Positions 50,957-60,477 of a stretch of 64,000 bases of DNA are shown in pieces (position 1 is the stretch's first letter; each line of letters starts with the position of its first letter). A model generated the notes under the pieces. It worked only from the letters and a program-made list of their open reading frames with translations, was not told the origin of the DNA and searched no databases. The translations under genes and the position numbers were made by a program. This DNA comes from an uncultured Bacilli bacterium (GTDB lineage Bacteria > Bacillota_I > Bacilli_A > RF39 > UBA660). The DNA is taken from assembly GCA_934097085.1 (NCBI GenBank), contig CAKONK010000003.1, positions 61,083 to 125,082 of the forward strand, written 5' to 3'.

Positions 50957-51316
50957 ATGAATGGTAATTATTATCAAAATCCAACATTTCCAACAAATCA
51001 AAGTAATATGCAAAATATGACTGTACCACCTGGAAATGTAAGTTCAATGGAAGATTATAATGAGCAAAGTTATATTGAAAATATTTTAAGGCTTAACAAA
51101 GGAAGAAAAGTTAATGCTTATGTCTCTTTTCCAGATAGTACAGAATGGAAAAACAAAATATTTTCTGGATTAATCGAAGAGGCTGGTAAAGACCATCTAA
51201 TTATTAAAGAGGTTACAACTGGAAAATGGTATCTAATTAGAATTTTATATCTTGATTATGTTGAATTTATGGAACCAATTAATTATTCTCACGCTTATTC
51301 TGAAAAAACATTTTAA
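50957..51316 (+). CDS. gerQ: GerQ-like spore coat protein homologue
   Basis: A 119-residue protein with an Asn/Gln/Pro-rich N-terminus (about 1-30) and a conserved C-terminal half (SYIENILRLNKGRKVNAYVSFPDSTEWKNKIFSGLIEEAGKDHLIIKEVTTGKWYLIRILYLDYVEF) that matches the GerQ/YwdL family. In Bacillus GerQ is a coat protein needed for CwlJ-mediated germination, cross-linked by Tgl through Lys in the N-terminal part. No other sporulation gene is in this window, so a retained or re-used role is possible. GAGGTGAAAG precedes the ATG. Confidence 0.82.
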   Translation: MNGNYYQNPTFPTNQSNMQNMTVPPGNVSSMEDYNEQSYIENILRLNKGRKVNAYVSFPDSTEWKNKIFSGLIEEAGKDHLIIKEVTTGKWYLIRILYLDYVEFMEPINYSHAYSEKTF

Positions 51317-51810
51317 TATAAATCAAAATATTTAATTTCTTCGTTTAAACTTGTTTTCTCTCCATGACCAGGGAAAATAGTTGTATCAAGGGATAGTTTA
51401 CTTATCTTTTCTAAAGATTTAATTAAATCATTATAATTTGAATTTGGAAAATCATATCTTCCGATACTATGATAAAAAATTAAGTCACCAGAAAATAATA
51501 AGTTTTGTCCACTGAAAAATATTGAAATAGAATCGTCAGTATGACCTGGCGTTTTTATTATGTCATAAGAAAATGTCTTTCTTAAAAATGTATTATGTTT
51601 AATATTATAGTATTTTTCTAACTTTTCAAGTGCACCAATATGATCAAAATGATGATGAGTAACAATTATTTCTTCGACTTCATATTTTGAGCAAAATGAA
51701 ACAATTTTTTCTGCATCATCTGCCGGGTCTATAATAATGCATTTTCCATCTTTACTTAAAATATATGTATTTGTATCAAGGGGACCTAATACTAAAATTT
51801 CAATTTTCAT
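51313..51810 (-). CDS. Metallo-beta-lactamase fold hydrolase (glyoxalase II-like)
   Basis: A 165-residue protein, shorter than the usual 200-210 of this family. It keeps the metal motifs THHHFDH (HxHxDH), TPGHTDDS, and FSGDLIF, and the late FPGHGEKT. Family members hydrolyse thioesters or phosphodiesters. The missing part seems to be a mid-domain loop region, between RKTFSYDI and the third His. Overlaps the gerQ-like gene tail-to-tail by four bases. Confidence 0.88.
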   Translation of the reverse strand: MKIEILVLGPLDTNTYILSKDGKCIIIDPADDAEKIVSFCSKYEVEEIIVTHHHFDHIGALEKLEKYYNIKHNTFLRKTFSYDIIKTPGHTDDSISIFFSGQNLLFSGDLIFYHSIGRYDFPNSNYNDLIKSLEKISKLSLDTTIFPGHGEKTSLNEEIKYFDLY

Positions 51811-51927
51811 AATACCTCATTTCTATTTAAATATAATAGATATTTGCTAGTTTGTAAATGATTTTGATAAATTTCTTGTTTTATATTTCATTTTTATCTA
51901 TAATAATAATAGGAGTTGAAATTAAGT

Positions 51928-53508
51928 ATGAAAAAAAACGGATTTATGGAAGGTGCTATAATAGCCACTATTGCAATAATAATTTCAAAAGTTTTAGGTG
52001 TATTATATGTAATTCCTTTTTATAAAATAATTGGTGAACAAGGTGGAGCATTATATGGTTATGCATATAATATTTATAATATTTTTTTAATTATTTCCTC
52101 TGCAGGTATACCACTTGCAATAAGTAAAATTACCAGCGAATATGAAACTTTAAAAGAATATGATAAGAAAAATGAAATGTATCGAATAAGCAAGAAAATA
52201 GTATATATATTTTCTCTTGTCGCATTTTTGTTATGTTTCTTATTTGCAAAACCTCTTGCTAAAATAATTCTTGGTGACCTAACTGGAGGTAATACCATCG
52301 AAGATGTAAGTTTTGTAATTAGATGTATATCATTTGCGCTTTTGGTAGTACCACTTCTTTCAATTTATCGAGGATATCTTCAAGGGCATAAATATATTGA
52401 AGCTTCATCAAAATCACAGGTTATTGAACAAGTTGTCAGAATATTTTTTATTCTTGTAGGAAGCTATTTATGTATTAAAGTATTTCATTTGAAAATTACA
52501 TATGCAGTAGGTATTTCCGTATTTTCTTGCGCAATTGGTGCTATCGTTGCTTATATTTACTTAATTATTAAAACTAAAAAATCTAATGTTGTAAAGGACA
52601 GTAAAAAAGCACTTTCTGATGAAGAAAGAAAGGAAGTTATTAAAAAAATTATTGGTTATTGTATACCTTTTATAATAATAAATATTTCTAACTCAATTTA
52701 TAATACAACCGATATGATTTTAATTATACGAGGACTTACTAATTTAGGATATAGTGCAAAAGATGTTGAAACTATTTCCTCGATATTTACAACTTGGGGA
52801 AGTAAGTTAATAACAATTGTTAAGGCATTTGCCACTGGTCTTACTATAAGTCTAATTCCTTCAATAGTTAGTGCTTATGTAAAAAAAGATATGGATAAAG
52901 CTAATTACTATTTCAATAATTCATTAAAAGTATTACTCTTTATAATAACTCCGCTCACAATATTTTTAAGTATTTTTGCTAAAGAAATTTGGTATATATT
53001 TTATGGTCAAAGTTACTATGGACCAATAATCTTTAAATACATCATTTTAGTGGCAATACTTGATAGTGCTTACATTATTTTCTTTTCTGCTTTACAAGGC
53101 TTATATAAAACAAAACTTGTATATATTTGTGCATTAAGCGGAATAACAGTTAACGCTCTTCTTGACCTACCATTAATGTATTTATTTAATAAACTTGGAA
53201 TATATCCATATTATGGAGCAATTACCGCCACTGTAATAGGTTATATAATATCATTAAGTATTCCAATGTTCTCATTATATAAAAATGATGGATTTAGATA
53301 TAATGATACAATTAAGTCTCTTCCTAAACTAATTTTTTCAATCTTAATTGCAATTTTTATGTGTATTATTTATAAAAAAATAATGCCAACATTTAATGGT
53401 TTCATTGGAAATATGCTATATTTAGGAATAATCGGTTTACTTACACTAACAGTTTACTTCTTAATAAATAAAGATACTATAATAAAATTATTAAAAGAAA
53501 AAAGATAA
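51928..53508 (+). CDS. Polysaccharide/lipid flippase of the SpoVB/MurJ-like MOP family
   Basis: A 526-residue membrane protein with about 14 hydrophobic segments. The ATG at 51928 is preceded by GGAG. It starts FMEGAIIATIAIIISKVLGVLYVIPFYKIIGEQGGALYGYAY and has the PLLSIYRGYLQG block, both typical of the SpoVB/YtgP group, which includes YtgP/Amj-type lipid II flippases. It likely translocates lipid II or a teichoic acid/polysaccharide precursor. Confidence 0.9.
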   Translation: MKKNGFMEGAIIATIAIIISKVLGVLYVIPFYKIIGEQGGALYGYAYNIYNIFLIISSAGIPLAISKITSEYETLKEYDKKNEMYRISKKIVYIFSLVAFLLCFLFAKPLAKIILGDLTGGNTIEDVSFVIRCISFALLVVPLLSIYRGYLQGHKYIEASSKSQVIEQVVRIFFILVGSYLCIKVFHLKITYAVGISVFSCAIGAIVAYIYLIIKTKKSNVVKDSKKALSDEERKEVIKKIIGYCIPFIIINISNSIYNTTDMILIIRGLTNLGYSAKDVETISSIFTTWGSKLITIVKAFATGLTISLIPSIVSAYVKKDMDKANYYFNNSLKVLLFIITPLTIFLSIFAKEIWYIFYGQSYYGPIIFKYIILVAILDSAYIIFFSALQGLYKTKLVYICALSGITVNALLDLPLMYLFNKLGIYPYYGAITATVIGYIISLSIPMFSLYKNDGFRYNDTIKSLPKLIFSILIAIFMCIIYKKIMPTFNGFIGNMLYLGIIGLLTLTVYFLINKDTIIKLLKEKR

Positions 53509-53542
53509 TGTGGTATAATGTTATAAGATAGGAAGTGTTAAA

Positions 53543-54043
53543 TTGAAATTAGAAATAATATTACTTATTGTAATTAGTATTGGATTTGGTATATCTTTAG
53601 TATACTTTATAGGATATAATAAAATTTCCATCATAAAAGCTAAAATGGATGCTGCAAACGATATTATCAGTAAATCTTTAAAAGATAAAAAAGAAATAAT
53701 GAATGAAATATATGATAAATATAAAAAGGTATTAAAAAAGAAAGATTATTTAAAAGATTTTGCAAATTTAAAAAATAAAAAAATTAATAATTATAATCTT
53801 GATATTGAACTTAATAATTATTTAAAAACTATGACCGATTTAAAAGAGGATAATAAAGAACTTAATACAGATGAAATAAATGAGTTATTTAATAAAATTG
53901 ATAGTATTAACGAAATATTAATTGCTAATAAAAAATACTATAATAAAAACAATAACTTGCTTATGAAAACTATTAAAGGTTACATAAAAGTTATTGCTAA
54001 AATAAATAATATAAAAGTTCAGACTTCATATGAAACAAAGTAG
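53543..54043 (+). CDS. LemA-like membrane-anchored protein
   Basis: A 166-residue protein with a TTG start and GGAAG 6 bases upstream. One N-terminal helix (about residues 4-26) leads to a helical domain. The layout (YNKISIIKAKMDAANDI, then a long Lys-rich helix and ANKKYYNKNNNLLMKTIKGY) resembles LemA family proteins, although some core residues differ. Function of LemA is poorly known. It follows the flippase by 34 bases and is likely co-transcribed. Confidence 0.6.
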   Translation: MKLEIILLIVISIGFGISLVYFIGYNKISIIKAKMDAANDIISKSLKDKKEIMNEIYDKYKKVLKKKDYLKDFANLKNKKINNYNLDIELNNYLKTMTDLKEDNKELNTDEINELFNKIDSINEILIANKKYYNKNNNLLMKTIKGYIKVIAKINNIKVQTSYETK

Positions 54044-54060
54044 CATTGCTACTTTTTATT
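54037..54060 (+). terminator. Terminator between lemA-like gene and ung
   Basis: AAGTAGC/GCTACTT stem with a three-base loop and A/T runs on both sides, between convergent genes; it can stop both. Confidence 0.8.
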
Positions 54061-54715
54061 TTGACCAATCAATTGGTTTTATGTTATTCTTTATTAAAAA
54101 GTCATTAGTCTTTGAAAATGGTTTTGAGCCAAAGAATCCATTATACGCTGAAAATGGACTAGGATGTGGTGACTCTAATATCAAATGTTTAGGATTCGTT
54201 ATTAAACTTTTTTTGCTGCGAGCAAAATTTCCCCATAAAATAAATACAATTGGTTTCTCACTTAAATTTAATACTTTTATAACATAATCTGTAAAATATT
54301 GCCAACCTAACCCTTGATGAGAATTAGCCTTATCTTTTTCAACAGTTAATGTGCTATTTAATAAAAGAACACCCTCCTTAGCCCATCCAGTTAAGTTTCC
54401 AGTTTTTTTAGGGGGAATACCTAAATCATCATATAATTCTTTATAAATATTTTGAAGTGAAGGAGGAATTTTTACATTATCTTGAACAGAAAAAGAAAGC
54501 CCGTGTGCTTCACCTTCTCCGTGATAAGGATCCTGTCCCACTATAACAACTTTAACATTTTCGAAACTAGTCAATTTAAATGCATTAAAAATATTTTCTT
54601 TAAGAGGATAAATAGTTTTTTCATCATATAGTTTCATAATCATATTATAAAAATTATGAAATCCAGGACTATTCCATATAACTTTTAATTTTTCATCCCA
54701 ACTATTACCTATCAC
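54056..54715 (-). CDS. ung: Uracil-DNA glycosylase
   Basis: A 219-residue family 1 UDG that removes uracil from DNA. The water-activating loop VIVGQDPYHGEGEAHGLSFSV, the STLTVEK segment, and the HPSPFSAYNGFFGSKPF DNA-intercalation loop are conserved. Length is normal. It stands alone, downstream of no other repair gene, with AATG-type context and a promoter that was not identified. Confidence 0.97.
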   Translation of the reverse strand: MIGNSWDEKLKVIWNSPGFHNFYNMIMKLYDEKTIYPLKENIFNAFKLTSFENVKVVIVGQDPYHGEGEAHGLSFSVQDNVKIPPSLQNIYKELYDDLGIPPKKTGNLTGWAKEGVLLLNSTLTVEKDKANSHQGLGWQYFTDYVIKVLNLSEKPIVFILWGNFARSKKSLITNPKHLILESPHPSPFSAYNGFFGSKPFSKTNDFLIKNNIKPIDWSK

Positions 54716-54750
54716 ATTATCACCTACATATCTATTGTACTAAAACCCAC

Positions 54751-54780
54751 AAAAAAATAAAAGAATAAATCTTTTATTTA
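54751..54780 (-). terminator. Terminator after rlmH
   Basis: AATAAAAGA/TCTTTTATT stem and a seven-T run; the rlmH stop lies within it. Confidence 0.75.
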
Positions 54781-55214
54781 TGATAACTTTCGTTATTTAA
54801 TATTTTAAAACTACGATAAATTTGTTCAAGCAATACAGCTCTAAATAAACCATGAGGCATAGTTATTTTACCAAAACTAATCTTTTGATTCATTAAATTT
54901 TTTATATTTTCACTTACACCATTACTACTTCCAATTATAAAAGTAATACTACTAAAATGAGTTAATTTATCATTTATTAAGGTTGAAAGTTTTGTACTAG
55001 TTACTTCCTCTCCATTAATATCTAAAAGAATTTTATATGATTTATCATTTTGAATAATTTTTAAAAGTTCTTTTTCTTCATCAATAATATTTTCTGAATC
55101 TTTTAACTCTAATATAGATATTTTATGATATTTATTAACTCTTTCAAAATAATCATTAACAGCATTAACTAAATAATTTTCCTTTAATTTACCAAAACAA
55201 ATAATTTTTATCAT
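54774..55214 (-). CDS. rlmH: 23S rRNA (pseudouridine-1915-N3) methyltransferase
   Basis: A 146-residue SPOUT-fold methyltransferase acting on helix 69 of 23S rRNA. The GSSNGV knot block and the C-terminal MPHGLFRAVLLEQIYRSFKILNNESYHK are characteristic. It overlaps the walJ-like gene by four bases, as in many Bacillota, where it ends the dnaB-walJ-rlmH stretch. Confidence 0.95.
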   Translation of the reverse strand: MIKIICFGKLKENYLVNAVNDYFERVNKYHKISILELKDSENIIDEEKELLKIIQNDKSYKILLDINGEEVTSTKLSTLINDKLTHFSSITFIIGSSNGVSENIKNLMNQKISFGKITMPHGLFRAVLLEQIYRSFKILNNESYHK

Positions 55215-55969
55215 ATTGTTATTACACTTCCTATATCATTTTTATTAGCACACTGTATTTTTACTTTTGTAGGATCAATATATTCCTCAACAGTTTCAAG
55301 AGCAAGTTCTTCGGTATTATTTTTCTCACTTAAATGTAGTAGTACAATATTTTTTGTATTTTCAGTAATTAATTTTGATAAATAAATACCAGTAAATTTA
55401 TTAGATAAATGTCCAACATCAGATAGCACTCTATCCTGAAGCCATCTAGGGTATGGTCCATGTCTAAGCATTTCTATATCATGATTACTTTCAATATAAT
55501 ATGCTGTTTTTCCTTTAAAAGATTTAAAATATTTTGAATTTATATAACCAGTATCAGTAATATAAACTAGTGATGAAGCATCATCAGTAATTACAAAACT
55601 ACGAATATCAGCAACATCATGGCTCATAACAAATGATTTAATGTCTAAATCTACAATATTTGGATTATCTTCATATATAATAATATTTTCTATATCCGAT
55701 ATATCGTTTAATTCAAGCAACATTTTATTTGTAATAACAAGCGTTGCCTTTGTGCCTTTGAAGAATGTATGTAAACTTTTTGTGTGATCATCGTGAGTAT
55801 GCGTTAAGAATACATAATCAATATCTTTATAATCCACTCCGATTTCAGAAAGTTTTTCGTTCAAATATTTTTTTGTTCTTCCTAAATCTATTAAAATTTT
55901 ATAATGACTTGTTTCAACATAAGTTGAATTTCCTGCTGAAGAACTTGCTAATGTACATACTTTAATCAT
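55211..55969 (-). CDS. walJ: WalJ/YycJ-like metallo-beta-lactamase exonuclease
   Basis: A 252-residue protein. The metal motif THTHDDHTKSL (HxHxDH) is near residue 57, followed by the SHD and later HLSEKNN motifs. It is homologous to YycJ, a double-strand exonuclease associated with the WalKR operon in Bacillota. walK and walR themselves are not in the window; in this strain the gene follows dnaB and the LysM/M23 gene. It overlaps neighbours by 4 bases on both sides. Confidence 0.88.
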   Translation of the reverse strand: MIKVCTLASSSAGNSTYVETSHYKILIDLGRTKKYLNEKLSEIGVDYKDIDYVFLTHTHDDHTKSLHTFFKGTKATLVITNKMLLELNDISDIENIIIYEDNPNIVDLDIKSFVMSHDVADIRSFVITDDASSLVYITDTGYINSKYFKSFKGKTAYYIESNHDIEMLRHGPYPRWLQDRVLSDVGHLSNKFTGIYLSKLITENTKNIVLLHLSEKNNTEELALETVEEYIDPTKVKIQCANKNDIGSVITI

Positions 55970-57456
55970 CTATACACACTTAATGGATTAATTGAATATC
56001 CACCTGAATATGGTTGACCATAAAATATTCCTAAATGGCAATGGCATCCATAAGATACACCAGTATTTCCCATTTGACCAATAACCTGTCCACGAGTAAC
56101 TTGGTCTCCAACTTTAACAGTCATACTATTTGCAATCATATGAGCATAAACTGAATAGTAACCATTACTATGACGAATAACAACATTATAACCTGACGCA
56201 GGACCAACCATACCACCAAACTGAGAAGAAACTACTTCACCATCTAAAGCAGCATATATTGGTGAACCACAACCTGTACCTGAAATATCTATTCCATCGT
56301 GGAATGCTCCCCATCGCCACTCATAACCACTTGTTATAACTGATGGTTGATTCGTTGGCCATCCCCAAGTAGTACCAGTATCAATATAGGAACCAGAGGT
56401 CCATCCACCTGAATATCTATAACCACCTTTAGTGGTAACTTGATCAACTTTTTCTTTTATTTTAACACTACTTACGATTTCAACACCGCCTTGTGTTTGA
56501 CCATTTTTAACAGTATAATTCTCATCAATTCTAGTTATTCCGGTTACACCAGCAGTGGTAATTTCATTAAAATCTGAACTTTTACTTGAATCATATTCTA
56601 CCTTTTTTTCATAAGGTATTTCAGTATCCAAAATTTCATTAACATCATAGACAAATGTAAGCATTGGATTGATTAGGGTAATATTAACATTGTCACCAAT
56701 AGTAAGTAAACTGTCTCTTGAACTATATTTAGGATTTGCAACTAAAAATTCTTTATAGTTAAGTTTATTTGCCTCTGAAATAGAGTCGATTGTATCGCCC
56801 TCTTTCACAGTATATTTCTCAATCTTATTATCAGGTCCAAATAATAAATATTGGGTTAATGATGACTCATCCTCGAAGATAGTATCATTTACAGAAATAT
56901 AGCCTTTTCTTATATTAATAATTTCATCAAAGTACATATTCTTAATAACTTTTCCAGTTGTTTCAATTTCTTTTTGAGAATTATTCATATAATTTGTATA
57001 TTCTTCTTCAGCAATAAATGCAAGTACAAAACTATGTATAGCACTATCAAAAACATCTCTATCAAGAACATTAATAGTAATTTGTTTATCATCTTTTTTA
57101 TATGTTGCAATATATCCCTCGATTGTAAATGAGCCTATTTCTGCCATTTTATTATAAATTTGTTCAGGTGTAGATAACACTATATCATAAGATGATGTTT
57201 GAATAATTTTAAAGTTTTCCGGAGGATATACCGTACTTACTTTATACTTATTTTTAATTTCTTGTTGTTTAGTATTGATAATATCATATAACTTATCATC
57301 GTTTTTTAAATAACCAACACTTTTACCATCAATAAATACCTCATAAATTTGCTCAGCATCTAAAGAGTTCTTTTTATCAAAGAAAAATCCGACTAAGCAT
57401 AAAAAACTTATAATTAATGTAAAAAGAGCAGTTTTTATTATATCATTTGTTTTCAT
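55966..57456 (-). CDS. LysM/G5-like/M23 endopeptidase
   Basis: A 496-residue wall hydrolase. A signal anchor (about residues 8-26) precedes a region of unknown fold (about 40-200), a LysM motif (YTVKEGDTIDSISEANKLNYKEFLVANP, about 213-258), a G5-like stretch (EIPYEKKVEYDSSKSSD...GVTGITRI), and an M23 peptidase with HDGIDISG near residue 383 and HCHLGIFY near 470. The Cys residues near these motifs may form a disulphide. It lies between dnaB and walJ, with overlap of one base to dnaB, so division-linked expression is likely. Confidence 0.9.
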   Translation of the reverse strand: MKTNDIIKTALFTLIISFLCLVGFFFDKKNSLDAEQIYEVFIDGKSVGYLKNDDKLYDIINTKQQEIKNKYKVSTVYPPENFKIIQTSSYDIVLSTPEQIYNKMAEIGSFTIEGYIATYKKDDKQITINVLDRDVFDSAIHSFVLAFIAEEEYTNYMNNSQKEIETTGKVIKNMYFDEIINIRKGYISVNDTIFEDESSLTQYLLFGPDNKIEKYTVKEGDTIDSISEANKLNYKEFLVANPKYSSRDSLLTIGDNVNITLINPMLTFVYDVNEILDTEIPYEKKVEYDSSKSSDFNEITTAGVTGITRIDENYTVKNGQTQGGVEIVSSVKIKEKVDQVTTKGGYRYSGGWTSGSYIDTGTTWGWPTNQPSVITSGYEWRWGAFHDGIDISGTGCGSPIYAALDGEVVSSQFGGMVGPASGYNVVIRHSNGYYSVYAHMIANSMTVKVGDQVTRGQVIGQMGNTGVSYGCHCHLGIFYGQPYSGGYSINPLSVYR

Positions 57457-58790
57457 TACTCACCTTGTTCCTTTAAAACACTTTTAAATAAACCATAATT
57501 TAATTCAAATTGTAAATCAATAGTTCCTAAACTACCTTTACGATGTTTAGCAATAATAAGTTCCGCTGGAACGATTGTGTTATTTTGATCTTTAGATTTA
57601 TCATAATAATCTTTCCTATTTATAAATAGTACCATATCAGCATCTTGTTCCAGTGAACCTGACTCACGAAGATCCGCTAGCATTGGAACATTACTTTCTC
57701 TTTTTTCAGCAGTTCTTGATAATTGTGATAATGCTATTACAGGAACATCTAACTCTAATGCCATAGTTTTTAAGGATCTTGAAATATCTGACACTTCAAC
57801 TTGCCTTGATTCAACTTTTTTTGAACCGCTGTTAATTAACTGAAGATAGTCTATAATTACAAGTCCAAGGCCTTGTTCACTACTTGCTAGTCTTCTACAT
57901 TTAGCTCTAATTTCAGATATTGTAGTACCAGCATCCGCTTCAATATAAATACTTGTTTGTCCAAGTTGACTCATTGCTTCATTATATCTTTGCCAATCTT
58001 TATCATGCATATTTCCAGTTTGTAATTTATATGAATCTATTCTTCCAACTGAGGAAATCATTCTATTTACAAGCATTTCTGCTGGCATTTCCAAGTTAAA
58101 TATTGCTATGGCTTTTTTAGTTGTTCTTCCAGCATAAGATGCCATATTAAGGGCAAGTGCAGTTTTTCCCATACCTGGTCTAGCCGCTAAAATTATCATT
58201 TCACCACCTTGAAATCCAGTTGTAAGTCTATCAAAGTCATAAAATCCTGTTTCTAAACCAGTAATTAATTTTTTATTTTTAGCAAGCTTCTCGAGTTTAT
58301 CGTGAGCACTTCTTAAAACTTCAGTAATTGGTAAAAGTTCTGAAACACTACGATTTCTTACCGCTAATAAAATTGTTTTTTCAGCATTATCCTGAAGTCT
58401 TGAAATATCATCTTCATTATAGGCATTCTCTACAATTTGAGTTGCAGAGGTAATTAATCCTCTTCGAACATTATAATCTTGCAGAATTTGTATATAATAG
58501 TCAAGATTAGCACTTGTTACAACGCTATCAATTACATCCATTATATAATTAATATTAACAATTGATGACTTTTTTGTTTTATCAAGTTCAGTACTTATTG
58601 TAGTAATATCTATAGGTATCTTTTTATCGTGTAAACTTTTTATAGCACAAAAAAGAGTTTTGTTTCTTTCATCAAAAAACATATCTTCATTAACACTTTC
58701 ACAAATTTTATCAACTTGATCTTTTGAAATAAATGAAATTCCAAGAACGGACATCTCCGCTTCAGAATTAAATGGTAATGATTGTGCCAT
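57456..58790 (-). CDS. dnaB: Replicative DNA helicase DnaB
   Basis: A 444-residue hexameric helicase (called DnaC in Bacillus). The N-terminal domain starts LPFNSEAEMSVLGI; the RecA-like core has Walker A AARPGMGKTALALN, LEMPAEMLVNRMIS and IIDYLQLI, with the DLRESGSLEQDADMVLFINR block. It follows rplI by 12 bases in the rpsF-ssb-rpsR-rplI-dnaB order that is well known in Bacillota. Confidence 0.98.
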   Translation of the reverse strand: MAQSLPFNSEAEMSVLGISFISKDQVDKICESVNEDMFFDERNKTLFCAIKSLHDKKIPIDITTISTELDKTKKSSIVNINYIMDVIDSVVTSANLDYYIQILQDYNVRRGLITSATQIVENAYNEDDISRLQDNAEKTILLAVRNRSVSELLPITEVLRSAHDKLEKLAKNKKLITGLETGFYDFDRLTTGFQGGEMIILAARPGMGKTALALNMASYAGRTTKKAIAIFNLEMPAEMLVNRMISSVGRIDSYKLQTGNMHDKDWQRYNEAMSQLGQTSIYIEADAGTTISEIRAKCRRLASSEQGLGLVIIDYLQLINSGSKKVESRQVEVSDISRSLKTMALELDVPVIALSQLSRTAEKRESNVPMLADLRESGSLEQDADMVLFINRKDYYDKSKDQNNTIVPAELIIAKHRKGSLGTIDLQFELNYGLFKSVLKEQGE

Positions 58791-58802
58791 AACTCTCCTT
58801 TT

Positions 58803-59243
58803 TTACTTAACTAATTTAATATTTATAATAAATTCTACTTTTTTATGTAATTTAATTTTAACTTTATAAGTTCCTAAACTAGATAATGGTGTATCTATTA
58901 ATATACATTTTTTATCAATATCATAGCCTAGTTCTTTTATTTTATCACTTATTTGTTTTGAAGAAACTGTACCAAAAACTCTGTCATCTTTTCCAGTTTT
59001 AACTTTAAACTCAATAATTTTATCATTTAATTTATTTTTAATTTCAGTTAAATTAGCCACTATTTTTGCTTCTTCATCATTTCGGATTTGAATTTGCTTA
59101 TCTAATATTTTTTTACTAGTATCAGTGTATGCCACAGCAAGTTTATTTTTTATTAAATAGTTATTTGCGTAGCCATCTGAAACATTAATAACATCATCTT
59201 TTTTTCCTTGAGATTTTACATCTTTTAAAAGTATAACTTTCAT
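58803..59243 (-). CDS. rplI: 50S ribosomal protein L9
   Basis: A 146-residue protein bound to domain V of 23S rRNA. The N-terminal KVILLKDVKSQGKKDDVINVSDGYANNYLIK is diagnostic; a long helix links to a C-terminal domain with GKDDRVFGTVSSKQISDKIKE. AAGGAGG upstream. It is 67 bases after rpsR. Confidence 0.98.
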   Translation of the reverse strand: MKVILLKDVKSQGKKDDVINVSDGYANNYLIKNKLAVAYTDTSKKILDKQIQIRNDEEAKIVANLTEIKNKLNDKIIEFKVKTGKDDRVFGTVSSKQISDKIKELGYDIDKKCILIDTPLSSLGTYKVKIKLHKKVEFIINIKLVK

Positions 59244-59310
59244 TTAAAATCCTCCTTAAATAATATAACTTATTATAACATAAAAATTCCATTAAAAAAA
59301 CCATTTGTTA

Positions 59311-59526
59311 CTATTTAACAAATGGTATTAATGCCATTAAACGAGCATATTTAACTTGTTCAGCAATATGTCTTTGATGTTTCGCACAAGCACCAGTCAT
59401 TCTACGAGGTAATATTTTACCTTTTTCATTGATATATTTATTAATAATCATTACATCTTTAAAGTCAACTGATTTACCAGCACACATTTGGCATATTCTT
59501 TTTTTCTTATGATAAAATTCTGCCAT
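59311..59526 (-). CDS. rpsR: 30S ribosomal protein S18
   Basis: A 71-residue protein that pairs with S6 on the 30S platform. It has the FKDVMIINKYINEKGKILPRRMTGACAKHQRHIAEQVKYARLMALIPFV core. The N-terminal Cys pair (RICQMC) is the zinc-type variant. It follows ssb, in the usual rpsF-ssb-rpsR order. Confidence 0.98.
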   Translation of the reverse strand: MAEFYHKKKRICQMCAGKSVDFKDVMIINKYINEKGKILPRRMTGACAKHQRHIAEQVKYARLMALIPFVK

Positions 59527-59542
59527 ACCTTATTCCTCCTTC

Positions 59543-60031
59543 TTAAAATGGAAATTCATCACTACTTATATTAGTTTCATCACTAAATTCTTTATAAGGA
59601 TCCTCAGATATATCGGTAGTTTGCATATTAGTATTAAATGATGGTGCAGAGTAATTATTTGCTGGAGCACTATTATAACTAGGTGCTGGATTAGCATTTT
59701 GATTTGCATTTCTATTTGAACTACTTACAAATTCAAAATTATCAATAACTACATCAGTAGTATATCTTTTAGTTCCATCTTGTGCATCATAACTACTATT
59801 TCTTATACGACCTTGTGCTATAATCATACTTCCTTTAGTACAATATTTATTTAATGTTTGTGCTGTTCTTCCGAAAGCAACACAATTTATAAATTCAGTT
59901 TCTCTTTGACCATCTTTGTTTACAAAATCACTAGGACAAGCTAATGAAAATCTTGAAACTTCCATTGAAGCAGATGTCATTCTTGACTCAGGATCTCTTG
60001 TAAATCTACCGCATAATATAACTTTATTCAT
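59543..60031 (-). CDS. ssb: Single-stranded DNA-binding protein
   Basis: A 162-residue SSB. The N-terminal OB fold (MNKVILCGRFTRDPESRMT; FINCVAFGRTAQTLNKYCTKGSMIIAQGRI) is followed by an Asn/Pro/Ala-rich linker and the acidic tip SSDEFPF, which binds partner proteins. It lies one base after rpsF. Confidence 0.97.
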   Translation of the reverse strand: MNKVILCGRFTRDPESRMTSASMEVSRFSLACPSDFVNKDGQRETEFINCVAFGRTAQTLNKYCTKGSMIIAQGRIRNSSYDAQDGTKRYTTDVVIDNFEFVSSSNRNANQNANPAPSYNSAPANNYSAPSFNTNMQTTDISEDPYKEFSDETNISSDEFPF

Positions 60032-60032
60032 C

Positions 60033-60320
60033 TTATTCTCCTTTGTTAATAATTAAATGTCTTAAAACATTTTCATTAATACGAACTTTACGTTCAAATT
60101 CTTTAATAGTATCGTGTTTTGCTTCAACAGTCATAACATAGTATGTTCCTGTTAATTCTTTGTTAATTGGATAAGCAAGTTTTCTCTTACCCATTTCTTT
60201 AAACTCGATGATACTACCTTTATCGTTAGTTATTAAATCTTTTAAACTATCAGCAACTTTTTTAACTTTGTCATCTTCGATAGTATTTTTAACGATAAAC
60301 ATTATTTCGTACTTATTCAT
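60033..60320 (-). CDS. rpsF: 30S ribosomal protein S6
   Basis: A 95-residue platform protein. MNKYEIMFIVKN and the GKRKLAYPINKELTGTYYVM block are conserved. It has an S6:S18 leader and TGGACA/TATACT promoter upstream, and opens the rpsF-ssb-rpsR-rplI-dnaB transcript. Confidence 0.98.
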   Translation of the reverse strand: MNKYEIMFIVKNTIEDDKVKKVADSLKDLITNDKGSIIEFKEMGKRKLAYPINKELTGTYYVMTVEAKHDTIKEFERKVRINENVLRHLIINKGE

Positions 60321-60342
60321 CTTTTTACACCTCCTTATGGTC

Positions 60343-60378
60343 TACTCGGCTTTTTAATGACATAAAAAGCAAGGAGTA
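60343..60378 (-). promoter_or_regulatory. S6:S18 ribosomal protein leader
   Basis: On the minus strand, TACTC/GAGTA and GCTTTTT/AAAAAGC stems are separated by an internal loop that places CCG beside the helix, the recognised S6:S18 motif. A competing GAGTAA/TTACTC hairpin lies just upstream. Binding of S6:S18 would repress rpsF and the genes after it. Confidence 0.8.
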
Positions 60379-60396
60379 ATTTCTTTACTCGCAAGT

Positions 60397-60425
60397 AGTA
60401 TAACAAATTTATTTGGGTTTGTCCA
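60397..60425 (-). promoter_or_regulatory. rpsF operon promoter
   Basis: TGGACA (60420-60425), 17-bp spacer, TATACT (60397-60402). Confidence 0.75.
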
Positions 60426-60477
60426 TATATTTGACAAATAAAATTTTATAAAAAGTGGGGTTGTGTGGGTTTGTGGA

